DNA of 64,000 nt. Origin: Pleodorina starrii. Lineage: Eukaryota > Chlorophyta > Chlorophyceae > Chlamydomonadales > Volvocaceae. The stretch covers positions 5,703,501 through 5,767,500 of the forward strand of contig BRXU01000002.1 in the NCBI GenBank assembly GCA_030267565.1, written 5' to 3'. The notes under the pieces were generated by a model. The model was not told the origin of the DNA and did no database searches. It was given only the letters and a program-made list of their open reading frames with translations. Each line of letters begins with the position of its first letter. Positions within the stretch are counted from its first letter, which is position 1. The position numbers were made by a program, and so were the translations under genes. Shown here in pieces: positions 1-11,660 of this stretch.

Positions 1-2165
1 GGGTTTCTGCACTCCTGCACCATTTCCTATTGCGGGCGGGGGCGTAGAGATCCCGCTGCGCTGCGCTGCGCTGAAGGATGCAATTCGAGTTCCTATGGAC
101 GTGCGGCGCGATCGCTGTCAGTTGTCGGTTGCGTTTGTTGCAACACATTGCGATGCGGAGCCGCGGTTTGGAAGGCTGTCTTTTACCTGCTAAAACAAAA
201 ATCATGCCTGTCCGGGGCAGCCTGCTGCTTGCCGAGAGTAGTGGTTAGTTAGTTGAGAGTGGTTGGAGGTTGGCTGCCTAGTTGGTTGGTTGTTGGGGGG
301 ACGGTGGGAGCAACGCAGAGAGGCGCGCAGCGCGCCAAGAGTCAGTGGAAGCGGTGGTGGTGGGGGCGGGGGCGATGGTGGCGATTCGGAGTCAGCGGGA
401 CGAGGAGGCTGTGCGCCAGACCGAAGCCCCAACGGCCCCGACAACCGGTTTGGTGAGACGAGTGGTGAGATCACATTCCATTAGGTCGGTCGATGGGGCA
501 TGTGGTCTGGGTTTTTACATGCTAGGTGTTCTAACGGCCAAGGTTCGGGTTGCGAAGTAGGGCGGAAGAGCGCTGAGTTTCGTGGGCAAAGGGCGCTGTG
601 TAGAAACGCGGCTGTACACGAGAATATACTCGCAGTAACTATTGCAAAGCAAGGTTTGTTTCTGTACAACTTTTTCCGAGGAGTAAAGCGGCAAGCAAGG
701 ATGTAGCTGTCCAAGGTTCATTATACGACGATCGTTGGCAGAAGTGACCCATGGGTCAGCAGTTGGTCGAATAGTTTGGAACTCGTATTATCATAATTAT
801 CATAATATTAGTCTTCGCAGATGCGCGCGAGTTGCACAAAAGTCCTTCCAAAGCTAAAGCTTCACAACAACTTCGACCTGTAACCTGCTGTAACCAACAA
901 AAAAAGAACCCCATCCTTATATCTAGAGGATACCTGTAGCTACCGTTAACATCATCACTGAATGCAGCTGCTTGTTGGCAGCTTCAGACCTCAGGCTCCC
1001 CACACGGAACCCCCGCCACACGGGGACTGGTGGTGCTGGGCTTCGGAGCGGCAGGAGCCGACAACGGCGAGTGCGGCCAGCTCCTCGCCGGGTGGACAGC
1101 TGGCCAGCGGGCGACAGGTAGGCACCGCCGAGCCACGTTTTTCGTTGTTCCATCTGCATCACTCCACAATCGAACACGTCCTTACTCCTGAGCACAATCT
1201 TGTCCAGCTGCCTGCACGTCTGGTTGGCCGAAACGAAACAAGCGGTCTCGTCAAGTAGGAGAGCGCGATTCTGCCCGAAAGGGCTCCAGCGGTTAAGACC
1301 GCGAGAGAGAGACCGCGCAGGTGGATACCGGTACCGGTATCCGCCCAGACCTCCGGGAGCACGTGCCCCAGTCGCCAGCGTCGCTGTTTCGAAGCGACGT
1401 CTCCGGTCTCCCAGGTTGCCGGTTGCCGGTTGCCGAGGAAGCCGGGCGGGGTATGTGGGCTGCCGTGCAAGGCATGATCCAAGCAAATCCCCCAGCGTCA
1501 CGCGCCGCGGCACCCTGTGACGTGATCCGCCGGCCGGTTGGCGCCGCGCGCGTCCCCCTATCCGCCCGCCACAGCTGTGTGCCCCCCCGCCTCACCCTCC
1601 CCTCCCAATCCGACGGGTCTGGACTCCTGAGGATTGCACTGCCCCCGGGGCTCAGGGTCGCCCACGTCCCTCCGCTCCGCTGCGACATCTTCCCCTCATC
1701 ATTACACCACCACCACCCCACACACACGCATACACTGGGTTGCTTCAACCCGCCGCCTGTCCGCGCCGCAACATGCGACCTATGCGACCTATGCGCACCT
1801 GCCCCTGCCCTGCCGGTCCCCTTCGGGTCAATTTAGCACCCGCAGCCGCGCCGCGCCTCGTCACACCAGCCGCCATCCGCGGACGGGCGAGACACCAGCA
1901 CATCACCCACCCGAGCGACGGCCGCGTGCGCAAAGCTCCCTGCCCGATCTCAATCTATCTTAGGGTTTAATCTCCCTCCCTCCCGTGCAAAGCCCCCTCC
2001 ACAGCCGCGCCTCTACCCCGCCACCCCCACCCCTACCTGCCCGGTGCGCAGGCGTGTCCCGGAACGCCACCGGCCACCGCAACGACTGCCGCCGGTCCGC
2101 CTCGCCCCTCCCGAGCCCCCACCCCCCCGGGCTCCCCACCGCCAGCTTTGACCACCAGCGCTGCC
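1..2165. other. Upstream region with no convincing gene
   Basis: Several open frames exist on both strands, but none has a recognisable domain, a clear start context or matching splice sites. A minus-strand frame around 1150-1290 reads moderately protein-like and could be an exon of a gene running off the left edge; I could not extend it. From about 1560 to 2160 the DNA is C-rich and pyrimidine-rich and leads into the ATG at 2166, so it is probably promoter and 5' UTR of the ABCG-like gene. A perfect 20-bp palindrome lies at 1323-1342. Confidence 0.4.
1323..1342. repeat. Perfect 20-bp palindrome
   Basis: The sequence GGATACCGGTACCGGTATCC equals its own reverse complement. It could extrude as a short cruciform or bind a dimeric protein. 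Related TACCGGTA/GTACGG motifs recur in introns at 4430-4660 and near 5320 and 5430. No function can be assigned. Confidence 0.6.
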
Positions 2166-5100
2166 ATGGCCGCACCCGCACCTTCCCTGGAGGGCGCCCT
2201 CCCCCTCCCCGGCCCCTTCCCCCTCCCCGGCCCCGTCCCCTCGCACATCCTCTTCTCCGGGGCTGGCGGTGAGTTTCGCTGGGGGTGGGGGGTGAGGTTG
2301 GCGTGTCGCAGGGGAGAGTCAGTCAGCGGCAGACCGGGAGTGGCAGCACCCTCCAGGGGGGGTTCCTTCGCCCCGCCCCCTCCCCGCCGCGGTTGTTGGT
2401 CCATCCATCGAGTGATTCGCTGCACGGCTTCCGCTGATGGCAGCGGAAGCCCCCCGCCCTGCTTTGGCTCCGAACCCCCAACCACCCGCCGGTGTGTTCC
2501 CCCACCCCACCCCACAGACACCTCTCCGCTTGGGCCCCGCACCCTCCACACACCTGTCACCCGGCACTCCCAGCCGCCGCCGCCGCCGCCAGCACTGCCG
2601 CCGCCGCCGCCAGTGCACCCCACGACGGCCGCCAGCACGGGCTGTCGCTGCGTGGCCCCCCCGCCGGCCCCCACCTCCATCTCCACCTCGCAGCACCAAA
2701 CACCGCAGCCCGAGCCGGCGGATCACCGGGTCCCGTCGTTGCAGAGGCTGCAGCTGCAATCCTCGCCGCAGCCGCCGTCCGTTGCCCTGCTGCCATCGCC
2801 GACCTCGCCAGGGTCGCCGCCGCCGCCGCCGCCGCCGCCGTCGGCGCCGTCGGCGCCGTCACCGCCGTCGGCGCCGTCACCGCCGCGGGACCACGCCGCC
2901 CACCACCTGGCACTGGAGGTCCGTGAGCTGCCACAGCCCGGGTCTACCGCCGCCAGCGCCGCCGCCGCCGGTCACGGTCCCGGCGACGGCGACGGCGACG
3001 GCGGCGGTGTTTCACCGGACGTTTGGGGGGGCATGCTCATTCCCAGGGCAGCGACGGTGACGTTGGCGATGTTGGCGAGGTCGCTGCCTGAGGTGGGAGC
3101 CAAGTCAGTTCCAAAGGCGGCCACGTTCACGGTGGCGGTGAGAGCGGGGGGTCTGGTGCCGCAGAACGAGACCGTGCCGCGAGCCGCGACGGTGGCGGCG
3201 ACGGCGACGGTGGCGGTGGCGGTGGCGGTGACGGCCCCAGCCAGGGGCGCCGCTGCCGCGGCCTGCGGCTATCACGTACTGTGGATTGACGCGCCGGAGG
3301 AGGAGGAGGAGGGGGCGGAGGAGGAGGCGGAGGAGGAGGATATGGAGGACGAGAAGGAGGACGAAGACGAGGAGGCCCCCCCGGCCATCCAGTTCGCTGC
3401 AGTGCCCCGATGGCCGCCGATGTGGCAGCAGGTGGGGCGGTGGGGCGGTGGGGCGGTGGGGCTGAGGAGAGGGTGGTGGGGCTTGACAGAGGGTGGTGGG
3501 GCTTGACAGAGGGCGGTGGGGCGGTGGGGCGGTGGGGCGGTGGGGCGGTGGGGCGGTGGGGCAGTGGGGCGGTGGGGCGGTGGGGCGGTGGGGCGGTGGG
3601 GCGGTGGGGCGGTGGGGCGGCAGGCGCCGTCCGCAACTGACTTTGCGGAGCGGTGCGGTGCTCTTGTGCGAGTAAGGGGAAGACCTCACACGTAGGCCTC
3701 AACCAGGTCCCTAGCTGGAGCCGCCTCCTGACACCCAACCAGCCCGTTTCCCACATGCATTCATTCATTCATTAACCTCAATTTCATTTCATTCCTTTAA
3801 CTCCCCGGCTCATCCGCGGCTCGTGTCGTGTCGTGTAGAGTCGAGCAGTCGAGTCGCGGCAAGAGAATGCATTCTGCATCCCCGGGTGTGGTCGGTGGGG
3901 GTGTGTGGATGGCGCCACGCCCCCCTGGATGGATCTGAAGCCCATACACCCCCCTCCTGTGGCCCCGTCTGCAGACACGGCAGACAGGCTGCCCCTCCCT
4001 CTCCCCCTCCTTCACATACACACACGCTACAAGCCACACACACGCGCACGCGTAGGCGCACGCATACAACCCAGACGATCTCGCTGACCTGGAAGGACGG
4101 CCCCCTGCCCCTTCCGCTCCGTCCCCCCCTCCGTCCCCCCCTCTCCGTTGCAAATTCACTCTTCCCTCCCTCCCTCTCCCCCTCCCTCCCTCTCCCACTC
4201 CCTCCCCACAGGTCCGGGCACTGGCGGTTTGCTTCTGGAGGGCCTGGACCCACAGCCCCGCGCTTCTGTGCCTTGAGCTCGTCCAGTACGGCTTCGCAGC
4301 CACCGTACTTGGGCTGCCGTACCGCAGGTACGGGGAAGCGCGCATGCTCGCACAGCGGCCGGTTGGTCACATCTTCCGCGCCCGCAAGCGTCCGCCTGGT
4401 TCGCTTCCTGCTGCGCACCACTGTCTGTGTTACGGTACCACCGCCCGGCAGCGGTGTCGTACGGTACGACTGGCGGGCGTGCACCTGTGCGCGACGGGAC
4501 CGTGTGTCATCACCCTCCGCATTACCGGTAATTCATACCCCCCCATTACATGGATAACCCCCCATGTACCAGTACGGTACTAGCTCCAGTACCAGTTGTC
4601 TAGCACCGTGTAAGGTTATCAAGTAGGTACACTGTACGGCAACAAAAGTCACATCTGTTGACGGACGCGCGGCGGCGGCGCCCGCAGGTTCAGCAACGAG
4701 TACGGCAAGGGTGACATCGACCGAGCGTCCTGCATCTGGATCGCGCTCGTCCTATTGTCCGTTATGCCGTCGTACGCGGCAGGTACGGCCCGAGGCGAGG
4801 GGTGACGTGGTGCGTCCCAATGCGCTTCAGCGGCTACGGTATTGCGTTTCTTTCCCCGCCGGGCCATTACCGGTACTGCAAATGAAACGCCACCGGGCAG
4901 CCTGCGTTGTCAAAACAGGTGTGGGGCATCTAACGGTATTACCCGCCTGCCCTCCCCTCCAACCCAAACCACCCCAACCATCAAGTGCTGGTTTCGGAGG
5001 CCCCGACCGGCGCAACGCCGCCGCTGCATGCGCTCGGTTCGTTCGCTTGCAGCGGCGGCATTGCGCCCCAGCCTCAACACCGGGATGCCGCACCCCCCGT

Positions 5101-8046
5101 CCCGTCCCGTTTCGTGTCGGCCCCCGTAGCTGAGCCACCTTCTCAACCCTCTCAACCTGAGCCTCCACCCTGCGCCTCTCCGCGTGCCTGCCCTTCCCAC
5201 CTTTCCCGCCGTCTTCGTCTCCGCTGCGGTATCATTTTCTACCCCCCCGGTTCCCCCCCCATCATGAACTCCCGGCAAACGTCGCGCCTGTCCCTCCGCT
5301 TCGCTGTCCTCTTCTCATTACCGGTACCCCCGGTGCGCTCAGTTTCCAACTGGCCCGCCGACCGCCGCCTACTGCGGGGCCGGGAGCTGGGACAGCGGCT
5401 GGGGCGGCAGCCCCAGCTCGGCCAGTACGGTGTACGGCTGTACGGCGTTCCTGCCTTCCTCCTCGCTCGCGGCGTCGTGCTGCTGCCCTTTCAGTGCGTG
5501 CAGTGCGCCGTCTTCTGCGCCATCTTGTATTTCGTGGCCGGCTTCCAGGTGGGAGGGAGGGGAGGTGGAGGTGAGGGCAGGGAAGGGCAGGGAAGGGGAG
5601 GTGAAGGGAGGGGAGGTGGAGGGGACGAAACGAAAGACGTACGGGTCTACGGGTCTACGGGTCTACGGGTCTACGGGTCTACGGGTCTACGGGTCTACGG
5701 GTCTACGGGTCTACGGGTCTACGGGTCTACGGGTCTACGGGTCTACGGGTCTACGGGTCTACGGGTCTACGGGTCTACGGGTCTACGGGTCTACGGGTCT
5801 ACGGGTCTACGGGTCTACGGGTCTACGGGTCTACGGGTCTACGGGTCTACGGGTCTACGGGTCTACGGGTCTACGGGTCTACGGGTCTACGGGTCTACGG
5901 GTCTACGGGTCTACGGGTCTACGGGTCTACGGGTCTACGGGTCTACGGGTCTACGGGTCTACGGGTCTACGGGTCTACGGGTCTACGGGTCTACGGGTCT
6001 ACGGGTCTACGGGTCTACGGGTCTACGGGTCTACGGGTCTACGGGTCTACGGGTCTACGGGTCTACGGGTCTACGGGTCTACGGGACGTGGTGGTGATTG
6101 TGGTGGTGGTGGTAGGGGTGGTGGCGGTAGGGGGTCGTAGGCTGCCTCGGTGCCAATAGGGCGCATATTGTTGACCTCCGGATGCCCGCCGCTTCACGCT
6201 CCCACCCCCCACGCTCCTAACCCCAGCCGCCTAACATAAGGCCCATGTGACTGGTGGGGGGCTGAGGGCGCAAGGAATGACACACTGCGCGCCCCGCACC
6301 CCACCGTTCCGCGACCCAGCCCGCAAACCCCTCCCCCACCCCCCACCCCCGCCCCTCCCCCCCCTTTTCCAATCCCCTTCTCGCCCTCCCCTCCCCTCCC
6401 TCCCTCCCCTTCCAGGCCTCCTCCTCCGGCTTCCTGTCCTTCTACGCGGTGTGTCTGGCGGTGTTCCTGTTCTCTGAGGCTCTGGGCACCTGCTGCGCAG
6501 CTCTCACCGCCACCAGCGCCCACGCCGCCGGGACTCTGACGGGGTTGCTGCTGGCGGTGCTGCTCGCATCCACACGCCTGGTGGGTTCCTCGGGGGTGGG
6601 GTTTGGGGGGGGGTCACGAAAGCCTCGGGGGTGGGGGTGGTGGGGTGTAAATAAAGAGATGAGAGCCCGCACCGGTGGGCTCCTGGGGGGCCCTTTCCCC
6701 GGGGGGCGGTTCATGAGCCAGCGGTGGCTTCTCGATTGGGTCGGTGTGAGCGGCGGTTCGGGGTTGTTTCCTTGTTTGTCATTCGGGTGGTGGGTGGGGG
6801 CTCTGGGCGTCTGGGGGGGGGAGCCATTTGGGGGCGCGGGGATGTCACTGGCAGTCTGGCAGTCTGACAGAGGCACACCGCAGGAACCCAACCAGCAGAC
6901 AGCGGCGCAGTGCGCACCGGGCTGGGGCTGGGGCTGGGGCTGGTGGTGGTGGTGGTGGGCGCATTTGCCGCGATGATGTTGACAATACAGACCACAAGGG
7001 CGCCGTGGCGTGTCGTGTGTCCTGATGCGTTGGTCGTCAAGTTGCTGTTACTGATGTTACTACTGGATGCTGCTACTTGCTGTTACTTGCTGCTACTTAC
7101 TTGCTGCTGTTGCGCAGGTTCCTGCGGTCTGTGTGCGGCTGAGTCGGAGCACCTACTTCAGCACCGCCTACTCGTGTGTGTTGGAGCGGGAGCTGGGGGC
7201 GGTGCGGCTGGTCGTACCCGGCGCCGGAACCACGATACCCGGGTCGCAGGTACGGCAGCCAGGCCGGGCTGGCGGAGCCCTGGGAGGCTAATGTTTGAGG
7301 GACGGCAACAAATGGGGTTGAAGGGTTTTAGGGTTTTGGGTTTGTGGGGATGTTCGTGGATTTTGGGGTGACTGGGGGTGCGGACCCTTATTGGGCCCTG
7401 AGCTCCAGTGATTGGGCACGGTGGTGCTGCTGGCGGCGGTTTTGAGTGGTAATGATCAATCCGAGTGGCCGGATTGACCTCCCGTTGGCCAAAGCGGTCC
7501 TTTACCACCGGCACCACCGGCATTTGCCCTTTGGATCACTGCCAAAGGCCGCTCGCGATACGTGCACACACACACACACGTGCACCACTTGTGCGTGTGT
7601 GTGTGCGTCACATGTGGTTATGTGGTTATGTATGTGTGTATGTGCGCCCCACACGCACTGTATCCCGAGTACACTGGCCTGCACTGTACTGCACTCGGGA
7701 TCGCGTTCGGGAAGCGGGGCCTGCTGCTGCGGGAGATGGGGCAGACGCAGTGAAAGGTGGGACACGTGCACCCACGGAACCGTTCTGCGGGGGAGAAGGG
7801 GAGGGGGGGGCGCAGTCCGTCGGCCCTGCCCACAACCCTAGACTCCCCATCCCGCCGCCCCGCCGCCACGAACCCCCCGCCCCGCCCCGCCCCGCCCGCC
7901 TCCGCCAGGCCTTCCCCCCCAGCCAGCGGACCGGGTTGTCGTACAGTCAGAATGTGTGTGTGTTGGCTGTCCAGGCGGTGGCTGTGGAGGGCCTCAAACT
8001 GACGGCGTGTCTCTGGGCGGACCGCCGCGGCAGGAGGCTGCCGTGA
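2166..8046 (+). CDS. ABCG-like ABC-2 transmembrane protein, spliced, no ATPase domain seen
   Basis: Probable plasma-membrane or organelle exporter subunit of the ABCG (WBC) type. Exons supported by splice sites and phase: 2166-3431, 4212-4327, 4688-4782, 5343-5548, 6416-6580, 7118-7249, then less certain pieces near 7670-7740 and 7909-8046 (stop TGA 8044-8046). The first exon starts at a good ATG (GCCATGG). It codes a long low-complexity Pro/Ala/Gly region and an acidic Glu/Asp stretch, then PRWPPMWQQ, the usual lead-in to an ABCG membrane domain. The next exons give an amphipathic entry helix (ALAVCFWRAW), hydrophobic helices (IWIALVLLSVMPSYA; ARGVVLLPFQ; VFCAILYFVAGFQ; LLLAVLLASTRL) and a C-terminal helix near SYSQNVCVLAVQ. 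Known ABCG half-transporters carry a Walker A/B ATPase before this domain; none was found here, so it may be lost, decayed or encoded elsewhere. Introns inside the first exon cannot be excluded. Function by family is fairly secure; exact ends are not. Confidence 0.72.
3432..3627 (+). repeat. Minisatellite, 9-bp unit, in intron 1 of the ABCG-like gene
   Basis: The unit is GGTGGGGCG and its variants, repeated about twenty times. It is interrupted near 3458-3508 by a repeated segment containing GAGGGTGGTGGGGCTTGACA. It starts directly at the 5' splice site (exon end 3431) and lies inside the 780-bp intron. Its G-runs could form G-quadruplexes in the transcript. Confidence 0.85.
5645..6084 (+). 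repeat. Perfect 8-bp satellite, 55 copies, in an intron
   Basis: The unit GTCTACGG is repeated head to tail without a single change over 440 bp. It lies in the intron between exons 5343-5548 and 6416-6580 of the ABCG-like gene. Since 8 is not a multiple of 3 and the unit forms no stop codon, the block is open in every forward frame, giving a spurious VYGSTGLR peptide repeat. The absence of any variant suggests very recent expansion. True length may differ if the assembly collapsed reads. Confidence 0.97.
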
Positions 8047-8377
8047 AGCCCCCCCCCATGACGGAAGGAATCCGCGACGGAGGGAACCACCACCACCACC
8101 ACCGGCAGCACGTCAATGACTTCTTCTACAGTACCATCGTGCCCCGGCTGGCAACTGCCGCCAGCAACCGTCAGCAGCCCGTGCCGTCGCCCGCCTGCCG
8201 AGTTCGTGTGGAAGCCGCAGCGGTGCGGTTTGCGGTTTGCGGTTTGCGGTTAGCGGGGTCTTCAGGTGCGCCTTGAGAGCAGAGGGAGGGACGGGGCCCG
8301 CCCCCTCCTCCCTGAGGGGAGGAGGGGAGGAGGGGAGGAGGGGAGGAGGGAGGGGGTGTTGTTCAACTTTGCGGACT

Positions 8378-8440
8378 TGCGGACTTTGCGGAGCCGAGGA
8401 GCCGAGGAGCTGAGGAGCCGAGGAGCTGAGGAGCCGAGCT
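8378..8440 (+). repeat. Short minisatellite (GAGGAGCCGAG/GAGGAGCTGAG)
   Basis: Eight- to nine-base units alternating between GCCGAGGA and GCTGAGGA are repeated about seven times, following a run of GGAGGGGAGGAG units at 8318-8355. It is non-coding and lies just downstream of the ABCG-like gene. Confidence 0.7.
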
Positions 8441-10853
8441 GGGTTGCTCTCGTCCAGTGGCCCAGAGGCCCAACAAGGGCGGAGGCGGCACCGGCGGCCG
8501 CTCGGGGGGTGGGGACGCTTTTGCGCCATGACAAAGAGGGAGGGAGGGAGCGGCGGCAGCATCCTGAAGGGCCCTGCCTTGTGTAGTGCCCCCATGTGTG
8601 TGTGTGGGGGGGGGGGGGGGAGGGGGCTACCAGGCCGCGCTGCCCATTTGCGAGTTTCCCCTGGGGAGGTTCGTCACCTGTCTCCGGGGTTGGGGCTGGG
8701 GCTGGGGTTGTTGTCGCCCACTGTCTCCTTTTTGCGACCGAAGGGAGATCGATCCCGATGACTTTGAACGGATGCGTCTCGTCTCTCTAACGGCACCGCC
8801 TCCCGGCGTCCCGGGCTGCTCGTTGCGCTGGGCCCTCGGCAGCTGCCAGGGCAGTTGGCGGGGTTTGATTCTGTGATTGGCTCGGGCGGGGAGCTGACCG
8901 CTTGATGAGATTGGTGGCGGCAGCTCGATGGTCGTATGTTCGTAACGGATTGCTCGAAGGGTGTTGCGGTACCGCCCAGGTATCTTTTTTACCCCGCGCT
9001 CGAGCTTCCGGTTGCGGGTTGCGGGTTGCTCGGGGCAGCCCCCCTCCGCAGCCTCATTCAGTGATTTAGTGGACCCCGCGGGATCTCCACTTTGGTGCAT
9101 TCATTCCGCACCAGTAAATGCAGTGAATGCTGTTAATGCGGATGGATGCAGATGTATTGCAAGCAGTGCGAAAGGGCATTGCTACCGGATCGGATCGCGC
9201 GCAAGCTGGTTTCGTTATTCTCCTCAATTGGGGCCAACTGGGGGCGGGGAGAGGCACACTCGATATCCGTGTGCTGTTCGGATTGTTGTCTCCCACCCCA
9301 CCCCAACCCCCCAAGAGGGGGGAGGGCTTTCAGCGAAGCTTTGTGTGGCTTTAGTGGCTTGGCGTGTGGGAGGCCTGGGCAGCAGCAGTAGTCGGCGCCC
9401 GCGTGCTTGGGACAGACGCAGCCAGACGCCTTGCCTGAGCGTTCGCAGGGGGCATGTCGTGCATACGTCGTACATATGTTGTACATCATTCGTATCGCTG
9501 GTTCCTCTCACGTACCTCAGCAATCTCCAGCCAAGGATCCGTTGGTTTCGATGCGCCGCTGCCCATTATGGCGCCGCCGAACGAGGAGTGTTGTGTACTT
9601 CCGTTTGCGGCCGGGTGGTGGTGGTGGTGGTGGTGGGGCGTGAAGTGATCGGAACGAACGATGACCCGGTGGTGATGAGATAACAGAAATCGGACGAACG
9701 ATGACCCGTGTAGGCAACGGTTAAGCGTGTAGGCGTTCTTAGACGTGGTGGGGCCCTCCAGATGTAACAGCCGCCCCCTTTTGAGTGGACAGTCGGTGGG
9801 TGGTAGGGACGTCCGTAAGTACATTAGTAGGAGCTTAGCTGCCTGTACGGCACATGGCCTCGGCATGCATCCGTCCTCGTATTTTTGCTGTTGGGAGCCA
9901 GTGGGTGGAGAGCAGTTTGGAGTCGCTCTAATTTGGGGTGTCTGTTCATTTAGTGCCGGGCTGATACGGCGGTGGCTTCAAGATGAATGATTACTCCAAT
10001 GCGGCACAGGCTGGCGTGCAGGACGGGCTTGGGAGCTGAGGGTTATAGGGCCCTGCTTTGCCCATAGCCATATTACAGCTCCCGCCCCCCATCCGCTTAT
10101 TCTACTACATCGCCTTTCCAAATGAACCTCTTTACAGTGGACGCAAAGGGATCCCTTTGCTGGAGAGAGACTCTTCGTCAACTGCAGCGGTGGGGGAAAG
10201 CGGTGCGGAGGGAGGAATGAAAGGGTTCGCTGGACAACGAGGTGGTGGTGGTTGTGGTGCGGCGCCGGGAGCCGCTGCGGCAAAATGCATTGTGTAACAG
10301 GAATAATACAGGCAGGACACGCAATGTGGCCATGTGGCCGCTACTACTACTAGGGTTATTGGTAACCAGGTGGCGCCACGCAAGCGCGCACGCAACCGAG
10401 TACGCAACCACACAAGAATCGGTTGATGATGGGCCGAGTACGGCCAACGGTAAACGGCCAACGGTCAACGTGCCTCGGGTTGATGACCGTAAGCCGCAGT
10501 ACTTCATCACTCTCTTTGCTGGCCTGCATTGTTCATCGGTTGGCCCCCAAAAGCGGGAGCTCGGTTTGGTTTAGCGCGTCTTATTCCTCCCTTACTAGTT
10601 CTCTACCTTCCACGGTAATCAAGAAACCGGACACTTTGCGTCTTCGGGCTTTCGTTGCGGACCTGGGGCTGGAACGTCGGCAACACGACGGACGGTTGGG
10701 CAGGCTAGGTCACACCGGTCAACTTCTTCGTGGGTTCGGGGGGTTACCCACGTATAGGCCGGAACAAGTGAAGGGGGGGGGGGCCGTGGGACGCCGCCGG
10801 AGTGGTTCCAGCGGGGTTAGGTGAATATTGGCACCCAACGCCACCGGTAGGGG

Positions 10854-11660
10854 CTATCGATCGGTCCGTAAAACCCTCAAGAAGCTAAATAATAAGCGCT
10901 TAGATTCGCGGTGGGTGAGCCCTGGTGAGCCCCCGTCACGTTGGGACACACCACGTGTTCTCCGCAGCGGCGGCTCAACCGGTGTTCCCAAGGCCCCGAT
11001 AGATGATCCAGCAGAATGGCGGAGGCCCCAAATCAAGGCAAGCGGCCAGGCGGGCTTCCACCTGCCCAGGCAGCTCTGCCGGTATCCCAGCACCGGGTGC
11101 CAAGGGTCTGCTGGCGGAGGGCGGCTAGGAGCACCATCCACCACCGTCACATTGTCCAACGCCATACTGTACGAACTGTGAGTCCAAGGCGGTTTGTCCT
11201 GCCAACTAGGACCCCACCTAGTCCGTTCACCCGACATCCGTAGAGACTGAGGGTTCAGCGATTGCCACCAATCAACCGTGTCATCTGCCCAATCAACTGG
11301 GGCCCAACTCCACATCTCAGCAGCTGGCCATAATCTCACCGCGCGCATGTCTCGCCCCTCAATGCGCATATTGCCATCCTGCGTTGCCAGCCCGGATGGG
11401 ATCGGTTAGCAGGGGATTCACCAGAGACTGACATAGTTATGTGCGCAGCTGCCGAGGGGCGCTTTATGTTTTATTTGGTGCAGCTTTGCGCGGGGATCCG
11501 GCTTAGCGAGGTTCCCGACTGGCGGTGCCCAATCGGGCGGTATTGAGATGCCGTACTGCTGCAATCTGACAGTGCGTGTTATCATTGCCTGGGAAGGCGT
11601 TTCACCTTCCGTTGTTTGGAACATGCCTCGTGTATGTATCCATGAGCTTCCCGTGTGCAC
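10854..11660 (-). pseudogene. Two adjacent orphan frames, possibly decayed retroelement
   Basis: Minus frames 11660-11418 and 11369-10854 read like real protein, with high Trp content (for example AEMWSWAPVDWADDTVDWW and DKPPWTHSSYSMAL), and lie in succession with a stop between them. No catalytic motif is complete. Trp-rich text of this sort occurs in retroelement polyproteins of algae, so a degraded element is the best guess. A host exon is an alternative. Confidence 0.25.

Noticed and set aside
5430..6140. Long VYGSTGLR peptide-repeat protein
   Set aside because: It is a by-product of the 8-bp satellite, which is open in all forward frames. The flanking exon ends cleanly at a GT donor (5549).
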